A stretch of DNA of 64,000 nucleotides from Hahnella lacustris (GCA_965194655.1 OZ239148.1:682001-746000); one strand, 5' to 3'; positions 24,188 to 32,445 are shown, counted from the stretch's first letter. Numbers and translations are program-made. The notes: generated from the letters alone by a model not told the origin.

Positions 24188-25147
24188 CTATGAGGCGAGC
24201 CACTGCGCCGCTGAGTAATAGAGCGGAATACCAAACAAGATGTTGAGCGGGAAGGTGATCCCAAGCGAGAGGCCTACATACACTGCGGGCTCGGCTTCAG
24301 GCACCGCCTCCCTGAGGACGGCTGGCACAGCAATGTAGCTGGCACTGGCGGCCAACACAGCGAGCAAGGTGCTGTCGCCCAGGTTGAGGCCCGCAAGGCT
24401 TGCGAGGCCCAGGGCGATGGCAGCATGCAGCAAGGGAGCCCCCACGGCGTAGAGCATCAAGGCGGGTGACTGTCCCCTCAGTGCTGGCAGGCTACGAGCA
24501 GCCAAGAGGCCCATGTCCAGCAGGAAGAAGGCCAGCATGCCTTTGAACAAATCTGCCGAGAAAGGCTTCATCGCCGCCTCTCCCTCGGGACCCATGAAGT
24601 ATCCGATGGCCATGCTGGCCAGCAAGAGGAGCTGCGCGCCGTCGGTGAAGGATTCGTGTAGAACCCCTAGCAGTCCGCCTTCATGCTGTTGGGTCTTTTG
24701 CTCCTTACGCGCAGTGTTTGCAAGGACCACCGCCAGAATAATGGCTGGCGATTCCATCAGGGCCATGGCCGCCGCCATGTGGCCTCCGTGAGCCACGCCC
24801 TGGTTGTCCAGGAACTGGTTGGCCGTAATGAAGGTGACCGCGCTCACCGAGCCGTAGGTGGCGGCAATGGCCAGGGCGTTGAAGGGTCCAGCGACGGGCT
24901 TGAGCACCCAGTAGCTGATGAGGGGCAGCAGGCTGGCCAGTAAAACGGCGAGGAAGAGACTGGCCCCCACCTCCAGAGTGAATCCCGTTTCAGCCAGGGA
25001 AATGCCGCCCTTCAGACCCAGGGCCATGAGGAGGTACAGGGCCAGGAATCGGCTGATGGCAGGTGGAATTTCGAGGTTCGATCGAACCAAGCCTGCGAAC
25101 AGGCCAAACACGAAGAAGAGGACGGCTGGGTCGAGGAGGGCGGTCAC
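24188..25147 (-). CDS. SbtA-type sodium-dependent bicarbonate permease
   Basis: 319-residue membrane protein with about ten helices in two inverted repeats, matching the SbtA family (Na+-dependent bicarbonate uptake in cyanobacteria; related proteins occur in many proteobacteria). Conserved stretches: LYLLMALGLKGG, ATYGSVSAVTFITANQFL, ESPAIILAVVLA, LLDMGLLAARSLP and AASASYIAVPAVLREAVPEA. The PII-like partner SbtB is not beside it. Substrate is inferred from family. It ends close to the phasin terminator and lies 5 bases downstream of the YkuK-like gene. Confidence 0.85.
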   Translation of the reverse strand: MTALLDPAVLFFVFGLFAGLVRSNLEIPPAISRFLALYLLMALGLKGGISLAETGFTLEVGASLFLAVLLASLLPLISYWVLKPVAGPFNALAIAATYGSVSAVTFITANQFLDNQGVAHGGHMAAAMALMESPAIILAVVLANTARKEQKTQQHEGGLLGVLHESFTDGAQLLLLASMAIGYFMGPEGEAAMKPFSADLFKGMLAFFLLDMGLLAARSLPALRGQSPALMLYAVGAPLLHAAIALGLASLAGLNLGDSTLLAVLAASASYIAVPAVLREAVPEAEPAVYVGLSLGITFPLNILFGIPLYYSAAQWLAS

Positions 25148-25152
25148 TGACG

Positions 25153-25620
25153 TTAGGCCGCCAGTTCCTTATAGCGATCGGCCGCACAGCTGGCCGCAAA
25201 CGCGTGAGGTTTAACCCGCGGCGAGATGTTGCACACGCCGCGAATATACCCGATTGCCTGTTGCACAACACAACTGGACCCACAGGTGGGGTCGGGGTTG
25301 AGGTCGAGATGAACCTCTACCTCTCGGTGGTCAATGGCCTCAGCCAACCTCAGGTAGAGCTCTGCCACTTTGTAGACTTCGTTCATCAGACGCATCTGGG
25401 GACGATCGGCGCGTTGATCAAAGTCACGCTCACGCGTGGTCTCGCCAAAGAGCTTGCATCCGCGGTTTCCGTCTATATGCACCACCACCACGAGGGTGTA
25501 GTCTGCCATCCAGACCTTGCCTTGAAGCACGCGGCTGGAATCTGCTCCGATGTAGATGCGTGTGGAAGGCGACTGGGCCGCAATGAAGCGTTTGATGGTC
25601 TCGAGATCAAGTCCGCTCAT
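25153..25620 (-). CDS. YkuK-like RNase H-fold protein (DUF458)
   Basis: 155 residues resembling the YkuK/DUF458 family with a predicted ribonuclease H-like fold; function unknown. Consistent features are RIYIGADSSRV (acidic residue at the end of strand 1), DYTLVVVVHIDG, a helix with LMNEVYKVAELYLRLAEA, then VEVHLDLNPDPTCGSS and AIGYIRGVCN. ATG 25620 overlaps the stop of the upstream 85-residue gene (ATGA), and sbtA follows 5 bases downstream, so the three probably form one transcript. Confidence 0.72.
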   Translation of the reverse strand: MSGLDLETIKRFIAAQSPSTRIYIGADSSRVLQGKVWMADYTLVVVVHIDGNRGCKLFGETTRERDFDQRADRPQMRLMNEVYKVAELYLRLAEAIDHREVEVHLDLNPDPTCGSSCVVQQAIGYIRGVCNISPRVKPHAFAASCAADRYKELAA

Positions 25621-25874
25621 GAAGCGGCGGACACTCTCGCCATGCGACGAGCCCGCATGGGCCTGGCAAACCGGCTTCGGGTGCCGAGGCGAAGGATGGC
25701 TCGAAGCACGAGCTGGAACGTACGAAATTTCTTCTTGAAGGCTGCTGCCGTACGAGACTCTTTAGGGTGCAGCCACTCATAGGCCGTGACCGAGAGCACA
25801 AACCGAGCATGGGACAGGGTGTTGGAGTCCAGGGGGCGCATATCAGCAGTGTGAGGAACTTTCGTGTCTCTCAT
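25617..25874 (-). CDS. Small basic protein of unknown function
   Basis: 85 residues, no family recognised. Central part LSVTAYEWLHPKESRTAAAFKKKFRTFQLVLRAIL followed by a very basic tail (RSRFARPMRARRMAR). Supported as a gene by its ATGA overlap with the YkuK-like gene and by a promoter 8 bases upstream. No Shine-Dalgarno is visible before ATG 25874, so it may be read as a leaderless mRNA; ATG 25841 is an alternative start. Confidence 0.5.
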   Translation of the reverse strand: MRDTKVPHTADMRPLDSNTLSHARFVLSVTAYEWLHPKESRTAAAFKKKFRTFQLVLRAILRLGTRSRFARPMRARRMARVSAAS

Positions 25875-25881
25875 GTGACAG

Positions 25882-25910
25882 ACAGTATGTGGCTTTTTCT
25901 GCCCTGTAAA
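25882..25910 (-). promoter_or_regulatory. Promoter of the 85-aa/ykuK/sbtA unit
   Basis: Read on the minus strand: TTTACA (25910-25905), 17 bases, TACTGT (25887-25882). Transcription would start about 25875, one base before the ATG. Confidence 0.5.
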
Positions 25911-25969
25911 GCCTTGGTTTAGACCCGCATATTGCGTTGCAAAATTTCAGGTGTTGTGGTGCAATATGT

Positions 25970-26050
25970 CTACGGGTTCTGCCCGTGTTGTTGTCTCCTT
26001 GCAGATCACATTCTGCTTAGTGCCCCGGCCTCGTGCCGGGGTTTTTTTTT
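25970..26050 (+). ncRNA. Candidate small RNA with intrinsic terminator
   Basis: Between two minus-strand transcription units lies a plus-strand terminator with no plausible gene ahead of it: CCCCGGC (26023-26029), loop, GCCGGGG (26035-26041), then nine T. Before it are hairpin ACGGG/CCCGT (25972-25986), a single-stranded stretch with CTCCTT (25995-26000) complementary to Shine-Dalgarno sequences, and hairpin GCAGA/TCTGC (26001-26016). An extended -10-like TGC-AATATG (60-68 of 25900s) could start transcription near 25972. The 5' end is inferred; I do not recognise a named RNA family. Confidence 0.5.
26023..26050 (+). terminator. Intrinsic terminator of the candidate sRNA
   Basis: 7-bp GC stem CCCCGGC/GCCGGGG, 5-nt loop CTCGT, followed by T9. 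Oriented for the plus strand only; on the minus strand no U-run follows. Confidence 0.9.
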
Positions 26051-26058
26051 GCTGTCGC

Positions 26059-27198
26059 CTATGCGACTCGCTCTCCGGCGCGCCATGCCGCTCGCACGCA
26101 TGCCCCCTGAGCGCGGCCCGGCCGATGCACCCACACCAGGTCCGCCCGAAGACCGGGGGCGATTTGTCCGCGGTCGGTCAGGCCCACCATGTGGGCGGGT
26201 GCAGAGGTCACCGTTCTGATGGCCTCTGGCAGGGTGAGATCTGCATCGTCCTGCAGCAAAAATGCTGCATCCAATAGGCTGGCAGGTACGTAGTCGCTCG
26301 AGAGCGCATCGAGAAGCTTCATCTCTGCAAGGGTCATGGCTGCGACATTGCCGGAGTGCGACCCCCCTTTGACGACATTTGGGGCCCCCATGACCGTCTT
26401 GAGTCCAAGTCTGTGAGCGGTCTGAGCGGCCTCCACCGTGGTGGGAAACTCGGAGATGGCGATGCCCTCCTCATGCGCCTGGCAGACATGCTCTGTGCTG
26501 GTGTCATCGTGCGAGGCGAGGGGAAGGCCTCTTGCGCGGGCGTCCTCTACCAGTCTCTGCCGTTGCCGCTCCGCATGCTCCGCTTGGGCAGAGATGCGAT
26601 CAGCCATCAAGGCTTCGAAGGCCTCGTCGGTGAGACGGCCATGGCGTTCGGTGTATTCCCGATACTTTCCAAGATCTCTCCACTGGCGCTGGCCCGGCGT
26701 GTGGTCCATGAGCGAAATGAGCTGAACGCGCGGGTCATCAACCAAAGAGGTGTAGTGGTCCCAGACATCGTGGTTGGCGAGTTCGCAGCGCAGATGCAGC
26801 AGATGCTCACAGCGTGTCATGGGCGAGTCGGCCAGCGCGCGTATCGCGGCCAGGCTGATTTCTAGAAATCGACCGCGAGGCGTGTTGGCCTCGATGTCTC
26901 CAATCACCACTCCGTCGAAGGCCGTGGTGATGCCCGAGCAGGCGAGCTGAGCATCATGGATGCGAAAGGCCGATTCTCCATTCCAGAGTACTCCTGGGCG
27001 TGGCATGAGGTGCTTTTCGAGATTGTCGGTGTGTATCTCAACCAGGCCTGGGATGAGCCAGTCCCCCTCCAGATTCATCGCCTGGGGCAGGGTGCTGATG
27101 CCCTCGGAGACGGATTGAATGAGACCGGCCTCATTGATTTCAACGGTTCCGAGAAAGACATCGTCGTGTGTCACAACCTTGGCGTTGGTCAGAATCAT
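26059..27198 (-). CDS. phnM: RPnTP hydrolase PhnM
   Basis: Amidohydrolase-fold enzyme of the C-P lyase pathway: removes pyrophosphate from alkylphosphonate ribose triphosphate to give the 5-phosphoribosyl phosphonate cut by PhnJ. 379 residues. Metal-binding motifs: GLVEIHTDNLEKH near residue 52-64, then ISLMDHTPGQ, LASHDDTSTEH and the GAPNVVKGGSHSGN segment typical of PhnM. Last gene of the phn operon; overlaps phnL by 4 bases. Confidence 0.95.
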   Translation of the reverse strand: MILTNAKVVTHDDVFLGTVEINEAGLIQSVSEGISTLPQAMNLEGDWLIPGLVEIHTDNLEKHLMPRPGVLWNGESAFRIHDAQLACSGITTAFDGVVIGDIEANTPRGRFLEISLAAIRALADSPMTRCEHLLHLRCELANHDVWDHYTSLVDDPRVQLISLMDHTPGQRQWRDLGKYREYTERHGRLTDEAFEALMADRISAQAEHAERQRQRLVEDARARGLPLASHDDTSTEHVCQAHEEGIAISEFPTTVEAAQTAHRLGLKTVMGAPNVVKGGSHSGNVAAMTLAEMKLLDALSSDYVPASLLDAAFLLQDDADLTLPEAIRTVTSAPAHMVGLTDRGQIAPGLRADLVWVHRPGRAQGACVRAAWRAGERVA

Positions 27199-27917
27199 GC
27201 GTGAACTTCCTGTGTGCGAGTGGCGAGGCGCTCGTGCGTGTCCTGATCGTGGAAGGCTCCGATCATGGCGGCACCAGCATCTCGAAGATCTTTAAGCAAG
27301 GCGGTGACCACATCGCGGTTCGCTTGATCGAGCGAGGCAGTGGGCTCATCCAGGAGAATCAGTTCGCGTGGGCGCACGAGGCTTGCAGCCAACGCAATGG
27401 CAATATTCACCCGCTGCTGCTCGCCGCCGGAGAATGTTTTGGGTGCGAGAGGCCAGAGCGCCGAGGGAAGGTGCAGGCGCTCCAGGAGTCCGCCGGTGAG
27501 CGCCTCGGCCTGCTCGGGATCGAGGCCTTCACGCAGCATGGGCTGCATCACCAGTGCGAGGGTACTCACGCGAGGAATGACGCGCAGAAACTGGCTCACA
27601 TAAGCAATGTGAAACTGGCGAGCCAAGCGCAGTGTGTGCAGGCTGGCCTGGGCCAAGTCAACAACAGGTCCCTCGAGTCCTCCCGCTGGGTGTGCTCGGG
27701 GGCGCAGGAGCACCCGGCTGCCTGGGCCAGGCAGGTAGTGGCCGGTGATGCATCGAAGGATGGTGCTCTTGCCTGAGCCAGATGGGCTCTGAAGACTCAG
27801 GCACTCACCCGCGTGCACCTTCAGCTCAATGCCCTTGAGGACCTCAAGCGTCCGTCCACCCTGCGTGTGCAGCGTGAACTGCTTGTTGAGCGGAGAGAGT
27901 TCAAGGACGGCTGTCAT
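27195..27917 (-). CDS. phnL: C-P lyase ATPase PhnL
   Basis: ABC-type ATPase that associates with the C-P lyase core complex rather than with a permease. 240 residues: Walker A SPSGSGKSTIL, the PhnL-typical YVSQFLRVIPRVS Q-loop, signature TFSGGEQQRVNIA, Walker B LILLDEPTASLD and the switch histidine in GAFHDQDT. Start overlaps phnK by 4 bases (ATGA). Confidence 0.94.
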   Translation of the reverse strand: MTAVLELSPLNKQFTLHTQGGRTLEVLKGIELKVHAGECLSLQSPSGSGKSTILRCITGHYLPGPGSRVLLRPRAHPAGGLEGPVVDLAQASLHTLRLARQFHIAYVSQFLRVIPRVSTLALVMQPMLREGLDPEQAEALTGGLLERLHLPSALWPLAPKTFSGGEQQRVNIAIALAASLVRPRELILLDEPTASLDQANRDVVTALLKDLRDAGAAMIGAFHDQDTHERLATRTQEVHA

Positions 27918-28681
27918 AGGACAGAGGTCACCAGTTGTTGGGTGTAGGGGTGCTGTGGGTCGTCAAAGACCTGATCCACCAGGCCACGCTCGACCACCTC
28001 TCCGCGGACCATCACCAAGACCTGATCGGCAAGCAGGCGGGCCACCCCGAGGTCGTGGGTGACGATGATGGTGGCCAGGCCCAGTTCCTCTTGCAGTCGC
28101 TTGAGCAGGTCCAACAGCTTGGCTTGAACGGAGACGTCAAGTCCAGTGGTGGGTTCGTCCATCAGCACCAGACGGGGGGAGGTGACCAGGTTGGCAATCA
28201 ACTGGAGACGTTGCTGCATGCCGCCAGAGAATCGACTTGGGGACTCATCAACTCGTGAGGGATCCATTTCCACTCGCGCCATCCATTGCTGGGCGGTCTT
28301 ACGAATCTCGCCATAGTGCCTCGCACCGAGGCCCATGAGACGCTCCCCGATGTGTCCCCCAGCAGAAACATGTGGGTGAAGGGTGGCTTGTGCATGCTGG
28401 CGAACAAAGCCCCACTCCGTGCGTGCAAGACGCCGCCGGTCTCTCTCGTTGAGGGCGTGGAGATCGAGCCAAACACCACTGCGATCGCAGTATTCCACTC
28501 GCCCCTCGTCAGGGGATTGCTGACCTGCCAGCAGGCTCAACAAGGTGCTCTTGCCGGAACCCGATTCGCCCACAATGGCCAGGCATTCGCCCTCGTCTAG
28601 GGAGAGGCTGACGTTGTGAACCGCACGCAAGCTGCCGTAGTGAAGCCCGAGTGCCTCTGCGCGCAGGATGGGCTGAGTCAT
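27914..28681 (-). CDS. phnK: C-P lyase ATPase PhnK
   Basis: ABC-type ATPase that binds the PhnGHIJ core. 255 residues from ATG 28681, chosen because it overlaps the phnJ TGA by ATGA as at most junctions in this operon; a GTG at 28696 would add five residues. Walker A GESGSGKSTLL, Q-loop GFVRQHAQATLHP, signature RFSGGMQQRLQ, Walker B LVLMDEPTTGLD, and IIVTHDLGVARLLAD. Confidence 0.95.
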   Translation of the reverse strand: MTQPILRAEALGLHYGSLRAVHNVSLSLDEGECLAIVGESGSGKSTLLSLLAGQQSPDEGRVEYCDRSGVWLDLHALNERDRRRLARTEWGFVRQHAQATLHPHVSAGGHIGERLMGLGARHYGEIRKTAQQWMARVEMDPSRVDESPSRFSGGMQQRLQLIANLVTSPRLVLMDEPTTGLDVSVQAKLLDLLKRLQEELGLATIIVTHDLGVARLLADQVLVMVRGEVVERGLVDQVFDDPQHPYTQQLVTSVL

Positions 28682-29511
28682 GCCTGATCCTGACACGCAC
28701 GGCAGGCATCGGTATCGGAACAGACCATCTCGCGCGTGCCTGCGTCGTCTACGATGATCTCGTCAAGGTAGTGGTTGTCTGCGCCACAGATGGCGCAGGC
28801 CTGCGGCCAACGTTGGACCTCAAATGGGTAGTCGTCAAAGTCCAGAGAGCGGACGTCTGTATAGGGGGGCACAGCGTAGACCCGCTTCTCTCGACCTGCG
28901 CCGAACAGCATGAGTGCTGGGCTCTGATGCAGCTTGGGGTTGTCGAATTTGGGAATGGGTGAGGGCGACATGAGGGTGTGCTCATTCACCATCACAGGGT
29001 AGTCGTAGCTCGTGGCAATGGTGCCGTGCTGCGTGATGTCCTCGTAGAGCTTGACCTGCATCGGACCATAGTCCCTCAATGCATGCATGCGGCGGGTCTC
29101 CTCCGAGCGTGGCTCAATCCAACGCAGGGGCTCTGGGATGGGGACCTGAAAGACCACAATCTGGCCCGCTTTCAGAGGGTGTTCTGGAATGCGGTGCCGC
29201 GTTTGGATCACAGATGCATCTGAGGTGTGTGTGGTGGTTTGAATGCCTGTGGTGAGTGCAAAAAACCGCCGAATGTTGACTGCGTTCGTGGTGTCGTCTG
29301 CGCCCTGGTCAATCACCTTGAGCACATCCTGAGGGCCTAGAACCGCTGCGGTCACCTGAATTCCACCTGTGCCCCAGCCGTATGGCAAGGGCATCTCCCG
29401 ACTCGCAAAGGGAACCTGGTGCCCAGGAAGGGCAACAGCCTTGAGCAGCGCTCGCCGGATCATTCGCTTGGTCTGGTCGTCTAAGTAGGCGAAGGGCAGT
29501 TTGGGGCTCAT
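28678..29511 (-). CDS. phnJ: Carbon-phosphorus lyase PhnJ
   Basis: Radical-SAM enzyme that breaks the C-P bond of 5-phosphoribosyl-1-phosphonates. 277 residues from ATG 29511, which overlaps the phnI stop; a longer frame from 29805 would lie within phnI. The C-terminal iron-sulfur motif is intact with PhnJ spacing: CAIC, 21 residues, C, five residues, C. The glycine-rich PLPYGWGTGGIQ and DDTTNAVNIRRFF segments are also typical. Confidence 0.96.
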   Translation of the reverse strand: MSPKLPFAYLDDQTKRMIRRALLKAVALPGHQVPFASREMPLPYGWGTGGIQVTAAVLGPQDVLKVIDQGADDTTNAVNIRRFFALTTGIQTTTHTSDASVIQTRHRIPEHPLKAGQIVVFQVPIPEPLRWIEPRSEETRRMHALRDYGPMQVKLYEDITQHGTIATSYDYPVMVNEHTLMSPSPIPKFDNPKLHQSPALMLFGAGREKRVYAVPPYTDVRSLDFDDYPFEVQRWPQACAICGADNHYLDEIIVDDAGTREMVCSDTDACRACQDQA

Positions 29512-30590
29512 GGCTTTTGGATGCCTCGCACCAGCGCCAACTCCGCCTGGAAGTCGACGTAATGCGGGAGTTTGAGGTGTTGAACAAATCCGCTGGCCTC
29601 GACGTTGTCGCCATGTGCCAGAACAAACTCCTGGTCCTGGCTGGGGGCTGAGGGTGTGTCCCCGAGTGACTCCGCTTGGAGTGCACGATCGACCAGTGCC
29701 ATGGCCATGGCTTTGCGCTCTGCACGGCCTGGGGTGAGTCCGTAGCCACGCGTGAACTTGGGCGTCTCGTCGCCTTGCGCCTGGAATTGATTGATCATCT
29801 CGCACTCGGTGAGCAGCAGTTCACCGATCTCGATGGGGGTGTCGTCTTCAACGCTGGGGTCGATGTCGCAGAGGCGCACAGACACGGGTGTGTAGCCCAT
29901 CCGAATCTCGCCCACAAAGGGGTGGGTGCTGCCGTAACCACGCTGGGTGGAATAACCCAAGGCCAACAGATAGCCTTCATCGGCCCGGGCCAGCATCTGC
30001 AGGCGAGCTGCGCGGGGCATTGGGAATTGCACGGGATCCTGGGTGATGTCGGGCACCTTCAGGGGCTCAGGCTCACGGGGCTGTGCCAGGAGGCCCTCTG
30101 CCTCGAGCAGGCGGGAGATGCGGGGGAGCGTGGTCTGGGATCCGATGTGCCCTGGGCCTGATGCTGGCTCGCTCTGAGCCGGTCTTGCATCCTGTTGCAG
30201 GCCGAGAATACGCAGGCTGTAATCCGCGGTGGGTCCAAGTTTCTGCCCACCAGGAATGTCTTTGAAGCAGGCAGAGATACGACGCATGGCGAGCATCTGG
30301 TCCGTCTCGAGGGGGCAAGTCTGAGCAAATCGAGACAGGGTGGCTCGGCAGGCTCTGAGCAGGAAGATGGCCTCGACCAGGTCGCCCTGCGCCTGGATGA
30401 TGGCCAGCGCGGCCAGCCTTCGGTCCAACACACTGCCCTCGGCCATGACCCGATCCATCGCGAGACCAAGCTGTTGTTCGACCTGTTCAAGCTGCAGTTC
30501 AGGCTGGCTGATGTCGCCACGGCGCCAGGCCTCTAGCAAGGCCAGAGAGGCGTCAATCGCCCGTTCGCCTCCCTTTACCGCGACGTACAT
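29508..30590 (-). CDS. phnI: C-P lyase core subunit PhnI
   Basis: Displaces adenine of ATP/purine nucleotides with the phosphonate, together with PhnGHL, and forms the structural core with PhnGHJ. 360 residues, normal length. N-terminal MYVAVKGGERAIDASLALLE is a strong PhnI signature; later LALGYSTQRGYGSTHPFVGEIR and the C-terminal HGDNVEASGFVQHLKLPHYVDFQ are typical. Overlaps phnH by 16 bases and phnJ by 4. Confidence 0.96.
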   Translation of the reverse strand: MYVAVKGGERAIDASLALLEAWRRGDISQPELQLEQVEQQLGLAMDRVMAEGSVLDRRLAALAIIQAQGDLVEAIFLLRACRATLSRFAQTCPLETDQMLAMRRISACFKDIPGGQKLGPTADYSLRILGLQQDARPAQSEPASGPGHIGSQTTLPRISRLLEAEGLLAQPREPEPLKVPDITQDPVQFPMPRAARLQMLARADEGYLLALGYSTQRGYGSTHPFVGEIRMGYTPVSVRLCDIDPSVEDDTPIEIGELLLTECEMINQFQAQGDETPKFTRGYGLTPGRAERKAMAMALVDRALQAESLGDTPSAPSQDQEFVLAHGDNVEASGFVQHLKLPHYVDFQAELALVRGIQKP

Positions 30591-31186
30591 GGAGCCTCCA
30601 AGTGCACTGAAGTGGAACGGGGAAGCGCCCAGACCTGATGGCCCTGAACAAACAGAAGATCAATGCCCAGCGGATATTGGGCTCTCCCGGCCTGGCGCCA
30701 GGCCCAGAATGCGTCGCTGAGACCCAATTTCCCCAGTCGTCTCATGCCCTCGATGCCAGGTCCTTGAAGCACGACGGCATCATCTCGGGTGTGATCCGCT
30801 TCAAGCTGAATCACCAGTGTTGCAGCGCGCTCCGGATACTCCAGGCTGCCCGCTGAGAGACAGGCTGCGAGGTCGAGTAGCGACCCGTTGCCCGCAGATG
30901 TAAACGCCCATTGAGCGTCTTCGGCTCTGGCCTCCGGCGCGCCTGTGTGAAACCGAAGATAGGCGCCAAGGCCATTGAGCCCATGCACGTGAAAGGGGGT
31001 GCTGGTGTCGAGCAGAGCGAGCCCCACACTAGATGTACCCGTTGCGCAGCCCTCAGGGGTCTCCTGGGGCGTCTCAAGGGCATGGGCTGTTCCAGGCTCG
31101 GACAGGGCACTAAGAACCGCTCTGAAGCATCTCTGAGCGGCTTCGGAGGGGTTTGAGAACCCTGCGAGAAGGGAGGGGGAGGTCAT
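30575..31186 (-). CDS. phnH: C-P lyase core subunit PhnH
   Basis: Structural subunit of the PhnGHIJ complex, related to PLP-transferases in fold but without PLP. 203 residues. Family-type features: GFSNPSEAAQRCFRAVLSALSEPG near the N-terminus, LLDTSTPFH, the LGSLEYPERAATLVIQL-like stretch, and LQGPGIEGMRRL followed by YPLGIDLLFVQGHQVWALPRS. ATGA overlap with phnG. Confidence 0.93.
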   Translation of the reverse strand: MTSPSLLAGFSNPSEAAQRCFRAVLSALSEPGTAHALETPQETPEGCATGTSSVGLALLDTSTPFHVHGLNGLGAYLRFHTGAPEARAEDAQWAFTSAGNGSLLDLAACLSAGSLEYPERAATLVIQLEADHTRDDAVVLQGPGIEGMRRLGKLGLSDAFWAWRQAGRAQYPLGIDLLFVQGHQVWALPRSTSVHLEAPCTSR

Positions 31187-31641
31187 GCGCCGGCCTCTCT
31201 TGCAAGGGTGAAGAATTCCACGCGGGTGGCCTCAGCCGCCGCGGAGCGGGACGCAAAAAGATCCAGCTCAGTCTGCTTCAGCGAGTGCATGAGCGCTGTG
31301 CCCATGACTTCCCGAAAGGCGTCGTCTTGCATTTTGGCGTCGAGCCAGGCGACCCGTTTGCAATGCTCAGTGCGATGTCCCAAGACGAGCGCGTGTCCGG
31401 TTTGGCCATTGGCCAATCGAATGCTGGCTCGAGTGCAGGTGGCCTCCTGAAAGCAGAAGGGCGACCCTGTGCCGTCAGCCCGCGCCATGACTTGAATCAG
31501 GCCGATTTCCACCGGGCGAATCCAGACTGCATGAAGCAAGTCTTGCTCAGGACCGGCGCCACAGGCCCTTAATGCATCTTCAAGCGCGGCATCGCCGGCC
31601 CTGGAAAACAAGCCTAGCCATTGGGAACGATGGTGAATCAC
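31183..31641 (-). CDS. phnG: C-P lyase core subunit PhnG
   Basis: Small subunit of the C-P lyase core. 152 residues from a GTG start. Recognised by WLGLFSRAGDAALEDALRA at the N-terminus, the central ATCTRASIRLANGQTGHALVLGH (TRCxVRL-like PhnG core) and AWLDAKMQDDAFREVMGTALM. Starts 3 bases after the phnE stop, linking the uptake genes and the lyase genes on one transcript. Confidence 0.92.
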   Translation of the reverse strand: MIHHRSQWLGLFSRAGDAALEDALRACGAGPEQDLLHAVWIRPVEIGLIQVMARADGTGSPFCFQEATCTRASIRLANGQTGHALVLGHRTEHCKRVAWLDAKMQDDAFREVMGTALMHSLKQTELDLFASRSAAAEATRVEFFTLAREAGA

Positions 31642-31644
31642 AGC

Positions 31645-32445
31645 TTAGATGAGCAGCGCTCGCAGTCGGGCGGAAATGAAGTCGATGATGGACACAGAAG
31701 CAATGAGGATGATGAGCAGCGCACAGGTCTCAGCATACTGAAATCCGCGCATCACTTCCCAGAGAATCTGGCCAATGCCGCCGGCTCCCACAATCCCCAG
31801 TACTGAGGCACCCCGAACATTGGCCTCAAAACGGTAGAGCGAGTAGCTGATCCACAGGGGGAGGACCTGGGGAATGACGCCGTAAACGATCTCTTCGAGC
31901 CGACTCGCACCAGTGGCACGAATGCCCTCAACGGGCTGAGGGTCGATGGCTTCAACCGCCTCGGAAAAGAGCTTGGCCAGAGTACCGGTGGTAGAGATGA
32001 AGAGCGCAAGTACGCCAGCGAATGGTCCAAGGCCGACGGCCACAATGAAGAGCAAGGCAAAGACCAGTTCATTGACGGCTCGGAACGCGTCCATGACCCG
32101 GCGCATGGGCTGGTGAATCCAGACGGGCGCGATGTTCTCGGAGGCGAGCAGCGCGCAGGGAATGCCTAAAAGGATGGCGAGGAAGGTCCCCCAGACCGCG
32201 ATCTGGATGGTGATGACCATCTCCTTGAGGTAGACCTCCCAGTCGCGAAAATTCGGTGGGAAGAAGTCGGCCAGAAACATGGCCATGTTTTGAGAGTCGT
32301 TGATCAGCGCCATGGGGCGCATGTCTGCGCCCTCCCATGACCCAATGAGGAGGGCCAACAGAACCGCTGCAACCAAGGTCATCGTCCAAGACTTGGGCGC
32401 TTGTGCGAGACGCCCGGCACTGCTGGTCTGCGGGGTTGCTTGCAT
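31645..32445 (-). CDS. phnE: Phosphonate ABC transporter permease PhnE
   Basis: Membrane subunit of the phosphonate importer. 266 residues, about six helices. Features: an N-terminal helix (LVAAVLLALLIGSWEGADM), ITIQIAVWGTFLAILLGIPCALLAS, the RAVNELVFALLFIVAVGLGPFAGVLAL stretch typical of PhnE, and the EAA-like loop EGIRATGASRLEEIVYGVIPQVLP. Only one PhnE copy is present. Lies 89 bases after phnD, with a hairpin between. Confidence 0.94.
   Translation of the reverse strand: MQATPQTSSAGRLAQAPKSWTMTLVAAVLLALLIGSWEGADMRPMALINDSQNMAMFLADFFPPNFRDWEVYLKEMVITIQIAVWGTFLAILLGIPCALLASENIAPVWIHQPMRRVMDAFRAVNELVFALLFIVAVGLGPFAGVLALFISTTGTLAKLFSEAVEAIDPQPVEGIRATGASRLEEIVYGVIPQVLPLWISYSLYRFEANVRGASVLGIVGAGGIGQILWEVMRGFQYAETCALLIILIASVSIIDFISARLRALLI

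Noticed and set aside
25932..26277. Two overlapping plus-strand frames of about 95-108 residues
   Set aside because: They run through a strong intrinsic terminator and lie antisense to phnM; composition is not protein-like. The RNA interpretation fits better.
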